From: Pseudonocardia sp. TRM90224
GTDB lineage: Bacteria; Actinomycetota; Actinomycetes; Mycobacteriales; Pseudonocardiaceae
Reading direction: 5' to 3'
NCBI RefSeq assembly: GCF_021245725.1
Contig: NZ_JAJGSX010000035.1
Coordinates: 31,523 to 95,522, forward strand
Length of the DNA: 64,000 nucleotides
A model generated the notes under the pieces. The model worked only from the letters and a program-made list of their open reading frames with translations, ran no database searches and was not told the DNA's origin. Shown in pieces: positions 8,081-15,651 of this stretch. Position 1 is the first letter of the stretch. Every line of letters starts with the position of its first letter. The position numbers were made by a program, and so were the translations under genes.

Positions 8081-8236
8081 CAAATGGCCTTTCGCGAGTG
8101 TTCGTCCGGTATCGGGATGTGCCGGGCGGATCGCATGAAATCGGTCGCCGCTGAAGTCGTCCTGTCCTGTCGCTGACACCTCCGGCGCTGCGACCTGCGC
8201 GGACGGCGGCGCTATCCTCAGCCGGGGGGCAGAACT

Positions 8237-10678
8237 GTGAGCAAGACGAAAGGTGCCGGCGGGGGAATGCGGAGCGGGTCGCGGGCCGGCATGGTCCCCG
8301 CCGAGCTGACGTCGTTCGTCGGACGCGAGGCGCAGATCAGGCGCGCGCTCGCGCTCATCGAGACCGCCAACCCGTTGACGTTGGTCGGTCCGGGCGGTGT
8401 CGGCAAGACCCGCCTCGCGCAGCGGCTCGTGCGGGCGCTGCGGCAGACCGACCCGAGCGCAGAGGTGCGGTGGGTGAGCTTGACGAGCCTCGACCGGGCG
8501 GCCGATCAGACGTCCGTCGAACGGACCGTCGCCGAGAGCCTCGGTGCCGAAGTGATCACCGAGCGGTCGATGTGGGACGTGCTGCTCGACAACGTCGACG
8601 AGCTGGCCGGCGCCCATCCCGGCGGCCGGATCGGGCTGTTGCTCGTGCTGGACAACTGCGAGCACGTGATCGAGCAGGTCGGCGCGCTGGTCAGCGCCAT
8701 GCTCGTCGCCGCGCCGCGCGTCCGGATCGTGGCGACGAGCCGCCACCCACTGGCGTGCGCGGGTGAGCAGCTGCTCGTGGTGCCGCCGCTGACCACCCCA
8801 CCCGACGTCGATGCCGAGACCACCGCAACGCCCGAGCAGCCGAACGAGGCGATGGACCTCCTGCTCGAGCGCGCCGCCGCAGTCGGGGTCGCGGTCCACG
8901 TCGGCACCGGACCGGACGGGACAGTTGCCGCGGAGCTCTGCCGGCTGCTCGACGGGGTCCCGCTCGCGATCGAGCTCGCCGCCGCCGGGCTGCGCAGCCA
9001 GTCCGTCACCGAGATCGTCCGGCGCCTGCGCGACGGATCGGGCGAGGAACGCTTCGAGCTGCTGAGCGGCGGCCCGCGGCACGGCACGCACCCGATGCAC
9101 CACAGCCTGCGCGCGACGATGGACTGGAGCTACGAGCTCTGCACGGACGCGGAGCGCACGATGTGGTCGCGCCTGTCCGTGTTCGAGGACGGTTGGGGTC
9201 TCGCGGCCGCCGAGGCGGTCTGCACGGGCGACACCATCCGTCGCGAGGACGTGTTGCGCCTGCTCACGAGCCTCGTGGGCAAGTCGGTCGTCACCGCCGA
9301 CACGACCGGTCAGCGCACGCGGTACCGGCTGCTGGAGACGCTGCGGCAGTACGGGCGCACCCGCGTACCCGACGGCGCGGGCTTCGACGACGTCCGGCGC
9401 CGTCACCGCGACCACCACCTCGCGGTAGCGGCGGAGGCAGCGCAGGGCTGGTTCGGCAAGGACGAGCTGGACTGGCTCGAGTGGGCGCGGACCGAGCTGC
9501 CCAACCTGCGCGCCGCGTGGGCGTGGAGCCACACCACCCGCGGCGAGAGCAGCAGCGGGCTCGAGCTGGCCGTGCAGCTGGCCCGCCTGCGACTGCAGTT
9601 CTTCCAGGGCAACTCCGGCGAGATGCTCGGGTGGTTGCAGACGGGCCTCACGGCGACCGCGGCCGGCGGACCGTCCGAGATCAGGGCGATGGCGATGGCG
9701 CAGGCCGGGATCACGGCGCTCTGCCAGGGCAGCCTCGACGTCGCCAACACGATGCTCGCTCGGTGCCGGGCCGAGGTCGCCGAGACGTCACCTGCACGGA
9801 TGCTGCTCGAAGGGCTGCACGCGTTCTACTCCGAGGGCGACCCGCGATCGGCCGCGATGCTCGAGCGGGCGAGCGCGGCCTTCGAGGAGGCGGGCGCCGA
9901 GTACGCCGGCGAGCGGCACATGGCGCTGCTGTTCTCGGCGATGGCGTCGGCCTGGTACGCCGACCGCGCGGCCGCACTCGCGATCACCGGTCGCTGTGTC
10001 GCCGATGCCGTCGAGGCGGACGCCAAGTGGGCGATCTCGTGGGCGGGGCTGGTGCAGGGGATCGCGCACATCTGGAACGCCGACCCGCACGCCGCGCTGA
10101 GAGCGGAACGGCCGCAACGCTTCATGGGCGACCACTGGGGCACGATGTACGGCACCCACATGGCGGCGTGGGCGACGGCGGAGCTGGTCAGCGGCACCGG
10201 CGACCCGTGCGACGCCGAGCGCGTCGCCCGCATCCTCGGCGGGGCGAGCCGCCTCCGCGAGCGGTACGGCGTGTCGATCCGCGGGCTGGTGCCCTTCGAG
10301 AGCGCGAACGCACGCGCCGAGGCGGTGGCGACGTCCGTGCTCGGGTCCGACTCCTTCACCGCCGCCTACGCCGAAGGCCACGGCCTGCGCTACGAGCAGA
10401 TCGTGACGCTCGCCTTCGGCGGTGCCGAGCCGGCCCCGGCCGTCCTCGCGCCGGTCGGAGCTGTGGTTTCGGGCTGGAATCAGCTCACCGGGACCGAGAA
10501 GGAGATCGCCGTGCTCGCCGCGAGCGGGCTGACCGACCAGCAGATCGCCCGCCGGCGGATCTGCTCGGTGCGCACCGTCGAGAAGCACCTGGAACACGTG
10601 CGGCGGAAGCTGCTGGTCCGGTCCCGCGGCGACATCGCGCGATGGGTCCCCGCCGCGGAGCGCCTCGCCGAGCAGTGA
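8237..10678 (+). CDS. LuxR-family regulator with N-terminal ATPase domain (large, 813 aa)
   Basis: Domain order: NB-ARC/AAA-type ATPase (Walker A GPGGVGKTRLA near residues 55-65, Walker B GLLLVLDNCEH near 130-140), a winged-helix and helical-repeat middle part, and a C-terminal LuxR/FixJ helix-turn-helix (LTGTEKEIAVLAASGLTDQQ, then VRTVEKHLEHVRRKL). This is the architecture of large actinobacterial LAL/AfsR-like activators, which hydrolyse ATP and switch on nearby or pathway genes on ligand binding. Length is normal. GTG 8237 is followed by a short glycine-rich lead. It is monocistronic; its former partner may have been the decayed exporter opposite. Confidence 0.88.
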   Translation: MSKTKGAGGGMRSGSRAGMVPAELTSFVGREAQIRRALALIETANPLTLVGPGGVGKTRLAQRLVRALRQTDPSAEVRWVSLTSLDRAADQTSVERTVAESLGAEVITERSMWDVLLDNVDELAGAHPGGRIGLLLVLDNCEHVIEQVGALVSAMLVAAPRVRIVATSRHPLACAGEQLLVVPPLTTPPDVDAETTATPEQPNEAMDLLLERAAAVGVAVHVGTGPDGTVAAELCRLLDGVPLAIELAAAGLRSQSVTEIVRRLRDGSGEERFELLSGGPRHGTHPMHHSLRATMDWSYELCTDAERTMWSRLSVFEDGWGLAAAEAVCTGDTIRREDVLRLLTSLVGKSVVTADTTGQRTRYRLLETLRQYGRTRVPDGAGFDDVRRRHRDHHLAVAAEAAQGWFGKDELDWLEWARTELPNLRAAWAWSHTTRGESSSGLELAVQLARLRLQFFQGNSGEMLGWLQTGLTATAAGGPSEIRAMAMAQAGITALCQGSLDVANTMLARCRAEVAETSPARMLLEGLHAFYSEGDPRSAAMLERASAAFEEAGAEYAGERHMALLFSAMASAWYADRAAALAITGRCVADAVEADAKWAISWAGLVQGIAHIWNADPHAALRAERPQRFMGDHWGTMYGTHMAAWATAELVSGTGDPCDAERVARILGGASRLRERYGVSIRGLVPFESANARAEAVATSVLGSDSFTAAYAEGHGLRYEQIVTLAFGGAEPAPAVLAPVGAVVSGWNQLTGTEKEIAVLAASGLTDQQIARRRICSVRTVEKHLEHVRRKLLVRSRGDIARWVPAAERLAEQ

Positions 10679-10769
10679 TCATCGGGCCGGAGTGAGCAGC
10701 GGGTTACCGAGATGTCAGCGGGATCCGGTGTCCTGGTAGCTCTGCTCGGAGACACGTCGGGGAGGACGT

Positions 10770-10976
10770 ATGAACAGGACATCGATCCGGATCGCGGCCA
10801 TGGCGCTCGTGGTCGGCGGCGGGCTCGCCACAGGCGCGCTCGTGGCGATCGCGGGCGCGCCGGACGCCGGGACCGACGGCACGCGCGTGACCAGCGTCGC
10901 CGGCACGCGTGTCACGGGGGTCAGCCCCGACGACCGCGAGGCGGGCATCGGCACCGACGGCACCAGGGTGACCTGA
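10770..10976 (+). CDS. small secreted protein with GTRVT repeats
   Basis: 68 residues. An N-terminal signal sequence (IRIAAMALVVGGGLATGALVAIAG) is followed by a short hydrophilic tail that repeats GTRVT three times (TDGTRVTSVAGTRVTGV and the final TDGTRVT). A GGAGG ribosome site lies just before the ATG. No known family is recognised. The tail is too short for an enzyme; a surface, matrix or quorum-type peptide role is possible but speculative. Confidence 0.5.
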   Translation: MNRTSIRIAAMALVVGGGLATGALVAIAGAPDAGTDGTRVTSVAGTRVTGVSPDDREAGIGTDGTRVT

Positions 10977-10988
10977 CGCCCTGAGCGG

Positions 10989-11084
10989 CGACTCGCCGTG
11001 CTGGAGGTGTCGACTCGCCGTGCTGGAGGTGTCGACTCACCGTGCTGGAGGTGTCGACTCACCGTGCTGGAGGTGTCGACTCAC
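10989..11084. repeat. 22-bp tandem repeat, four full units and a part
   Basis: Units begin at 10989, 11011, 11033 and 11055 (CGACTCGCCGTG + CTGGAGGTGT, with G/A variation at base 7), then eight bases of a fifth at 11077. The same family occurs at 3040-3091. The stop codon and last residues of the TetR gene (GESTPPAR) are read from units four and five on the minus strand. There are no variable spacers, so this is not a CRISPR array. Confidence 0.85.
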
Positions 11085-11679
11085 CCGTGCCCTGGTGCAG
11101 CAGGGCCCGCACCGCGCGTTCGAGGACCGCGCGGTGCGGCTCGAGCGGAGTACCCGCGGCCAGGTGGCGGCGGGCGAAGGCGTAAGGCATGTCGACCACG
11201 GCGACGGTCATCAGCTCGATGCGGTCGGGGGTCGACGAGCCGAACACGTCGGTGGCGAGCCGGTGCAGCAGGTCGGCCACCGGCTGGTTCAGCGTCGCGA
11301 GCTCGCTGCGGACCGGGTCGGGCAGCTCGTCACGGCCGGCTCGCAGCAGCAGCCGCGCGTCTTGGGGGTGCCGTGCGGCGAACTCGACGGTCCAGGCGGC
11401 CGCGGCGACGGCCCGCTCCACCGGCTCGCCGCGGCCCGCCGCGGCCAGCAGGCCGTCCTGGAACCGCCGGACCGTACGCAGCCACACCTGCGCGAACAGC
11501 TGCCCGCGTGATCCGTAGCGGTGGTAGAGCGACCCGACGGGGGCACCGCTCGCGTCGCTGATCGCGGCGGTCGTGGCCGCGCGCGATCCGCCGCTCGCGA
11601 GCAGGTCCCGGGCGGCATCGAGGATGGCGTCGTCGCTGTGCAGCTGTCGTCGGGCCACGAACCATTCTAGAATGCTCAT
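11059..11679 (-). CDS. TetR-family regulator
   Basis: 206 residues. The N-terminal helix-turn-helix is clear (AILDAARDLLASGGSRAATTAAISDASGAPVGSLYHRYGSRG), followed by a helical ligand domain. Start is uncertain: ATG 11679 includes part of the operator in the coding region, while GTG 11658 (VARRQLHSDD) would begin just inside and gives a more usual N-terminus. It faces a molybdopterin oxidoreductase gene over a region with three ATTYTAGA repeats and probably represses it and itself. The last eight residues and the stop come from the 22-bp repeat array, so the original end of the protein has been replaced. Confidence 0.85.
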   Translation of the reverse strand: MSILEWFVARRQLHSDDAILDAARDLLASGGSRAATTAAISDASGAPVGSLYHRYGSRGQLFAQVWLRTVRRFQDGLLAAAGRGEPVERAVAAAAWTVEFAARHPQDARLLLRAGRDELPDPVRSELATLNQPVADLLHRLATDVFGSSTPDRIELMTVAVVDMPYAFARRHLAAGTPLEPHRAVLERAVRALLHQGTGESTPPAR

Positions 11680-11700
11680 TTTAGAGCGAGGATTCTAGAT
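11664..11700. promoter_or_regulatory. triple 14-bp-spaced operator between TetR and Mo-oxidoreductase genes
   Basis: ATTCTAGAAT at 11664, ATTTTAGAG at 11678 and ATTCTAGAT at 11692 start exactly 14 bp apart; the first is a perfect palindrome. The regular phase suggests side-by-side binding of TetR dimers. The array covers the start regions of both divergent genes. Confidence 0.6.
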
Positions 11701-12349
11701 GGAGGTGGCCGTGCTCCCGCCAGGTCAGGTACCCGCCGAGCTGCGTCGCTTCGGGCTCCCCGAGTTCGCGCGGATCCGCCCGCTGGTCGGCGCGCGGCCG
11801 ACCGTGACGGTCACGGGGGCGGTCCGGCGTCCCACCCAGGTCGCTGTGGCCGACCTGCTCGACCTGGCGGCGCGTCAGGAGCAGTGCAGCGACCTGCACT
11901 GCGTGACGACCTGGAGCGCCCGCGATCTGCGCTGGTCGGGGATGCGCTTCCGGGACGTGCACGAGCGCGTGGCCGGGCAGGTCGGCGTGGCGGGCGCGGC
12001 CAGGTGGGTCACGTTCGCCGGGCTGGACGGGTACCGCGCCTGCCTGCGGCTCGACGACGCGCTCGCCGACGACGTGCTGCTCGCCGACAGCCTCGACGGC
12101 CGTCGGCTCGGGGCCGAGCACGGCGCGCCCCTGCGGCTGGTCGCGCCCGGCCACTACGGCTACAAGAGCGTCAAGCACCTCTGCGCGATCGAGTACCGCC
12201 GCACGTACGACCCCGGCTCCGCACGGTGGAAGGCCCACCCGCGCGGGCGGGTCGCCCACGAGGAGCGCAGTCGCTACCTCCCGGGATGGGCGTGGCGCAG
12301 GCTCTGGCGTCCGCTCCTGCCTGCCGTCCGGCAGCGGTACGACGGATGA
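11699..12349 (+). CDS. molybdopterin-dependent oxidoreductase (sulfite-oxidase fold)
   Basis: 216 residues, close to the molybdopterin-binding domain of MsrP/YedY and sulfite oxidases. The likely molybdenum-ligating cysteine is in QCSDLHCVTTWS (about residue 66), followed by DLRWSGMRFRDVHE and RLVAPGHYGYKSVKHLCAIEY, the conserved cofactor-binding end with the G-x-K-S/W-V-K motif. There is no Tat signal or membrane helix, so it acts in the cytosol or needs a partner. ATG 11699 lies in the operator; GTG 11711, with GGAGG five bases ahead, is an equally good start. Substrate unknown. Regulated by the facing TetR protein. Confidence 0.82.
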   Translation: MEVAVLPPGQVPAELRRFGLPEFARIRPLVGARPTVTVTGAVRRPTQVAVADLLDLAARQEQCSDLHCVTTWSARDLRWSGMRFRDVHERVAGQVGVAGAARWVTFAGLDGYRACLRLDDALADDVLLADSLDGRRLGAEHGAPLRLVAPGHYGYKSVKHLCAIEYRRTYDPGSARWKAHPRGRVAHEERSRYLPGWAWRRLWRPLLPAVRQRYDG

Positions 12350-13261
12350 TCAGCGCGCAGCGAGGTGGTCGGCGATCACCTCGTCGATGACCGCGCGGCT
12401 CGTCGCCGCCGTCGTGGCGTCGGAGTCGATCGTGTCCGCCAGCACTATGAGCGCCTTCCAGATGGCCCATCCGCGCGCTCGCGCCCACTGGCCGTCGTCG
12501 TGCCGGACGGCATCGCGGAAGGCCCGGCGGCTCTCGCCGGCGAACATCGTCCAGGAGATCACGAGGTCGCAGGCGGGGTCGCCGACGCCGGACGTGCCGA
12601 AGTCGATGACCGCAGCTAACCGTCCGTCCCTGACCAGTAGGTTCCCGCTCGCGATGTCGCCGTGGAACCACACCGGTGGCGCGTCGATCGGTGCGGCCAG
12701 CGCGGCCTCCCAGACCTCCTGCGCCCGCTCGGTGTCGATCCGGCCTCGCAGCGCGGCCAGCGCGGTGCGGGTCTGCCCGTCGTAGAACGCGGGCGGGCCG
12801 CCTCGGTGGAAGCAGTGCTGGCCCGGCGTCGGGCCGCCGGTCGGGTCGATCGCCTGCAGCGCCGTGATGAACCCGGCGATCTCCCGCGCGAACCGCGTCA
12901 TGTCGGTGACGGTGGTGGGGCCGGCGGTCTCGCCGTCGATCCACCGCCGGACGGACCAGTGGTGCGGGTAGTCGTGGCCCGGTGCGCCGAACCCGACCGG
13001 TTCGGGGATCGGCACCGGCAGCGCCGGCGCGAGCAGCGGCAACCAGTGGTCCTCCTTGGCGACGGCCTCCGCGTACGCAGCGTAGGTGGGCAGCCGCACC
13101 GTCAGCTCGTCGCCGAGCCGGTAGGTGCGGTTGTCCCAGCCGTCGACGGCGACCGGGGTGATCGGGAGCTCGCTCCAGTGCGGGAACTGCTCGGCGATCA
13201 ACCTGCGGACCAGGCCCGCGTCGATGCCGGCCCGGCCGTCCGCATGAAGATCTACTCCCAC
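12350..13261 (-). CDS. aminoglycoside phosphotransferase-family kinase
   Basis: 303 residues with the APH fold. The catalytic loop HGDIASGNLLV (H-G-D-x-x-x-x-N) is near 205 and the metal-binding IDFGTSGVGDPACDL near 222; the ATP-lobe lysine region is less clear. Such enzymes phosphorylate small hydroxylated compounds; antibiotic resistance is one option, not a proof. The stop codon abuts that of the convergent Mo-oxidoreductase gene without a gap. It lies 16 nt after the glycosyltransferase stop on the same strand, so they may be cotranscribed; sugar transfer plus phosphorylation would both suit inactivation of a macrolide-like compound. Confidence 0.85.
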   Translation of the reverse strand: MGVDLHADGRAGIDAGLVRRLIAEQFPHWSELPITPVAVDGWDNRTYRLGDELTVRLPTYAAYAEAVAKEDHWLPLLAPALPVPIPEPVGFGAPGHDYPHHWSVRRWIDGETAGPTTVTDMTRFAREIAGFITALQAIDPTGGPTPGQHCFHRGGPPAFYDGQTRTALAALRGRIDTERAQEVWEAALAAPIDAPPVWFHGDIASGNLLVRDGRLAAVIDFGTSGVGDPACDLVISWTMFAGESRRAFRDAVRHDDGQWARARGWAIWKALIVLADTIDSDATTAATSRAVIDEVIADHLAAR

Positions 13262-13277
13262 GGCACGGATTGTGGCT

Positions 13278-14519
13278 TCACCCGGGCTGGTGCCGGCAAC
13301 CGATTTCCTTCAGCAGCCCGTGGATCGCGTCGGCGCCTTCGATGGCGCCGCCGCCTTCGGTGAGGGTTCTCGCCAGCCCCTGCGCCGACGCCGTCAGCTC
13401 CGGGTCGGTGAGCGCCTGCTGCACGGCGGCCCGCAGCCCGGCGGGCGGCACCGGCCGCTGCGAGAGGTTGTGCCGCAGGACGATGCCGGCCCGCCGTTCC
13501 TGTACCCGCAGCCCGATGACCAGCTGCTCGACCTGCTGCGGGACGACCACCAGCGGCACGCCGTTCGCCAACCCTTCCATCGCGCTGTTCATGCCGCCGT
13601 GCGTGACGAAGACCGACGTGTGCGGCAACACCGCGACCTGCGGAACGGACGGGCGCGCCATGGTGTTCGCCGGCGGCGTGCCGAGCCGCGCGAGGTCGAC
13701 GTGCGATCCGACGGCGAGCAGCACTCGCGCCTCCAGGTCGCCGAGCACGTCGAAACAGGTGCGGAAGAAGTCGGTGCTGCCGGAGTGCAGCGTGCCGAGC
13801 GACACCAGCACCACCGGGTCCGGCCCGGTGATGTGCGCTGCGAGCTCGCCGTCGAGCCGGTCGTCGTGGAGCGCCGTGTCGATGGTCGGCCCGACGAAGT
13901 GGCAGCGTTCGTCGAGGCGCGGGTCGGGCGACTGGATCCAGCGCGGGACGGGGAAGATCGTCAGGTCGCCGCGCATCGGCAGCGTCGGGGCCGGCGGGTA
14001 CAGCTTCTTGCCGAACTGCCGCACCACCCGCCGCTTCGCCGCCACCACTGCAGGCACACCCGCCAGCGTGGAGCGCGCGAACGTCAGCCATTCCCGCGCG
14101 GTCAAGGCCTTGAGCTCGGTGTTGCCGAGCAGGAACGTCGTCATGAACGAGATCCCCGGCCGGTCGAGCTCGGCGGCGGCCATGCGGCCCCAGATCGCGT
14201 TGGAGTCGAACATGACGGCCGCGGGCGGCTCGGCGCGCTGGTCGTCCAGCAGGAACGGCAGCAGGGTGCGGGTCGCGTCGAGGATCCGGTGGACGACCTC
14301 GACGCTGCTGACCCGTGTCGCCTCGGCGATGGCTCGCGACGAGATCGTGCCCTCCGGGTAGGCGCGGAAGCGCGCGCCGGTGCGCTCGATCGGCTCGCGG
14401 AACTCCACCCCGGAGTAATAGGTGACCTCGTCGCCGCGCCGCACGAGCTCGCTGACCAGCGGAAGGCTGGGATTCAGGTGGCCGGCGGCCGGCATCCCCG
14501 CCATGACGATCCGACTCAT
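13278..14519 (-). CDS. macrolide-type glycosyltransferase (GT1, MGT family)
   Basis: 413 residues, typical of GT-B enzymes of the MGT/OleD group. The N-terminal MSRIVMAGMPAAGHLNPSLP carries the conserved acceptor-site histidine (G-H-L-N-P). The donor domain shows VVLVSLGTLHSGSTDFF and the nucleotide-sugar signature VAVLPHTSVFVTHGGMNSAMEGLANGVP, here cited as V-T-H-G-G with following N-S. It moves a sugar from a UDP donor to a small hydrophobic acceptor in the cytosol. ATG 14519 is the natural start. The facing TetR gene shares its promoter, the usual arrangement for an inducible detoxification enzyme. Membership in the PKS-NRPS cluster is possible but unproven. Confidence 0.88.
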   Translation of the reverse strand: MSRIVMAGMPAAGHLNPSLPLVSELVRRGDEVTYYSGVEFREPIERTGARFRAYPEGTISSRAIAEATRVSSVEVVHRILDATRTLLPFLLDDQRAEPPAAVMFDSNAIWGRMAAAELDRPGISFMTTFLLGNTELKALTAREWLTFARSTLAGVPAVVAAKRRVVRQFGKKLYPPAPTLPMRGDLTIFPVPRWIQSPDPRLDERCHFVGPTIDTALHDDRLDGELAAHITGPDPVVLVSLGTLHSGSTDFFRTCFDVLGDLEARVLLAVGSHVDLARLGTPPANTMARPSVPQVAVLPHTSVFVTHGGMNSAMEGLANGVPLVVVPQQVEQLVIGLRVQERRAGIVLRHNLSQRPVPPAGLRAAVQQALTDPELTASAQGLARTLTEGGGAIEGADAIHGLLKEIGCRHQPG

Positions 14520-14523
14520 GCAG

Positions 14524-14567
14524 CCGAGCTTACACTCGATGTAAGAATTCGCTTGATGTAAGCTCGG
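14524..14567. promoter_or_regulatory. operator of the TetR/glycosyltransferase pair
   Basis: CCGAGCTTACA (14524-14534) and TGTAAGCTCGG (14557-14567) form a perfect 11-bp inverted repeat. Inside it are further CTTAC/GTAAG half sites (ATGTAAG at 14539 and CTTGATGTAAG at 14552). It lies between the two start codons and ends 4 bp before the TetR start, as expected for an autoregulated repressor. Confidence 0.7.
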
Positions 14568-14571
14568 CCAT

Positions 14572-15180
14572 GTGGTGGAGACCCGACGTGAGCGCAAGAA
14601 GCGGCAGACCAGGGAGCTGCTCGTGGAGTGCGCGTTGCGGCTGTTCGGCGAGCACGGCTACGACGGGACGACGGTCGCCCAGATCGCCGAAGCCGCCGAC
14701 GTCTCCACCAAGACGTTCTTCAACTACTTCCCGAGCAAGGAGGACGTCCTGTTCGGGGCCACCGCCGGCGGCGAGACGACCCCGCTCGACGTCATCGCCG
14801 ACCGCCGCGAGGGCGAGAGCGTCGCGGACCTGCTGATGCGGGTGTACGACGCGTTGCTCGCCGAGTTCCGCGAAGGCAGCGCCGCGAGCAACCCGGAGCT
14901 GATGGCGACCTACAGCAGGCTCATCATGAGCGTGCCCGAGCTGCTCGCCCGCGCGCTGAACCGCAACGTCGAGATCCAGCACGAGATGGCGCTCGCGCTG
15001 GCGAAGGTCTATCCCGGCGAGCTGGACGAGATCAGCGCGGCCGCCGTCGTCGGCGCGTTCTCCGGGGCGGCGCAGGGCGCCGCGTTGATGAGCATGCGGC
15101 TGGGGAAGACGGAGCAGGAGTTCTGGGACGCCCTGCGGCGCGGGATCCGGATCGGGCTGGACGGGGCGCCGGGCGAGTAG
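14572..15180 (+). CDS. TetR-family regulator
   Basis: 202 residues. The helix-turn-helix is DGTTVAQIAEAADVSTKTFFNYF (residues 34-56), a canonical TetR_N, after a basic lead (RRERKKRQTRELLVECALRLFG). The rest is an all-helical effector domain. GTG 14572 sits directly behind the inverted repeat shared with the glycosyltransferase gene. It very likely represses that gene and itself. A nested palindromic element follows 62 nt after the stop. Confidence 0.88.
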   Translation: MVETRRERKKRQTRELLVECALRLFGEHGYDGTTVAQIAEAADVSTKTFFNYFPSKEDVLFGATAGGETTPLDVIADRREGESVADLLMRVYDALLAEFREGSAASNPELMATYSRLIMSVPELLARALNRNVEIQHEMALALAKVYPGELDEISAAAVVGAFSGAAQGAALMSMRLGKTEQEFWDALRRGIRIGLDGAPGE

Positions 15181-15242
15181 GTGAGCCGGTCTCCCTCCCG
15201 CACGCCCCGGGCATGCGCGGGATGGGTGCGGGACGCACACGT

Positions 15243-15296
15243 TGCCAGGAAAGCCACTTTCCTGGCACCACAGGACAGGAAAGTGGCTTCCTGGCA
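15243..15296. repeat. nested palindromic element, copy 1
   Basis: Left arm TGCCAGGAAAGCCACTTTCC... (15243-15267) and right arm 15271-15296 are reverse complements, with one base missing in the right arm. Each arm is itself nearly self-complementary around a GCCAC/GTGGC centre. Between the TetR gene and the small gene downstream of the NRPS. No stop codon occurs in any of its six frames. Confidence 0.85.
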
Positions 15297-15387
15297 CCCC
15301 TGGCCACCCCCGGCCCCGGGTTGCGTGTGATCGGGCGTGACCGCGCAGATCACTGCGCAGACCATTTCCAACCGCGGCGTCCCGCCT

Positions 15388-15636
15388 CTACACGAGCTCC
15401 AGCTCGTACGCGTCGTCGCCGATCCAGATCCGCAGGCCTTCGCCGTCGTCGGTGATGTAGCCGTCCTCCTCCTCACCCAGCTCGCGGGAGGCGCCGAGGG
15501 CCAGGGCGCTGAGGGAGATCCGGCCGTCGCCGATGTCCATCGGGCGGTACTCGCGGGCGAGCCGGGCCGTGCGGCTCTCGGTTGCGAGCCAGTGCGCGTT
15601 CTCGGGGCCGACATCGGCCACCCATGTCGTCGCCAC
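15388..15636 (-). CDS. small hypothetical protein behind the NRPS
   Basis: 82 residues starting GTG at 15636, 15 nt after the NRPS stop on the same strand. The sequence is acidic at the end (GEEEDGYITDDGEGLRIWIG) and shows no signal peptide, membrane helix or family motif. It is not an MbtH protein: the tryptophan signature of that family is absent. It may simply be the last gene of the NRPS transcript. The ribosome site is weak, so the coding call is moderate. Confidence 0.4.
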   Translation of the reverse strand: MATTWVADVGPENAHWLATESRTARLAREYRPMDIGDGRISLSALALGASRELGEEEDGYITDDGEGLRIWIGDDAYELELV

Positions 15637-15651
15637 GGGGGTGAGTATGCG

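Noticed and set aside
7628..9532. A 634-codon minus-strand gene opposite the LuxR regulator
   Set aside because: Only its last part, which is the decayed ABC exporter, resembles protein; the rest is shadow of the LuxR gene.
10989..11084. CRISPR array
   Set aside because: Repeat units follow each other without spacers and no cas genes are present.
13278..14519. Firm membership of the glycosyltransferase in the PKS-NRPS cluster
   Set aside because: It has its own TetR regulator and operator and a detoxification-type family; proximity alone is not enough.
15388..15636. MbtH-like helper of the NRPS
   Set aside because: The length is near, but the conserved tryptophan and proline pattern of MbtH proteins is absent.
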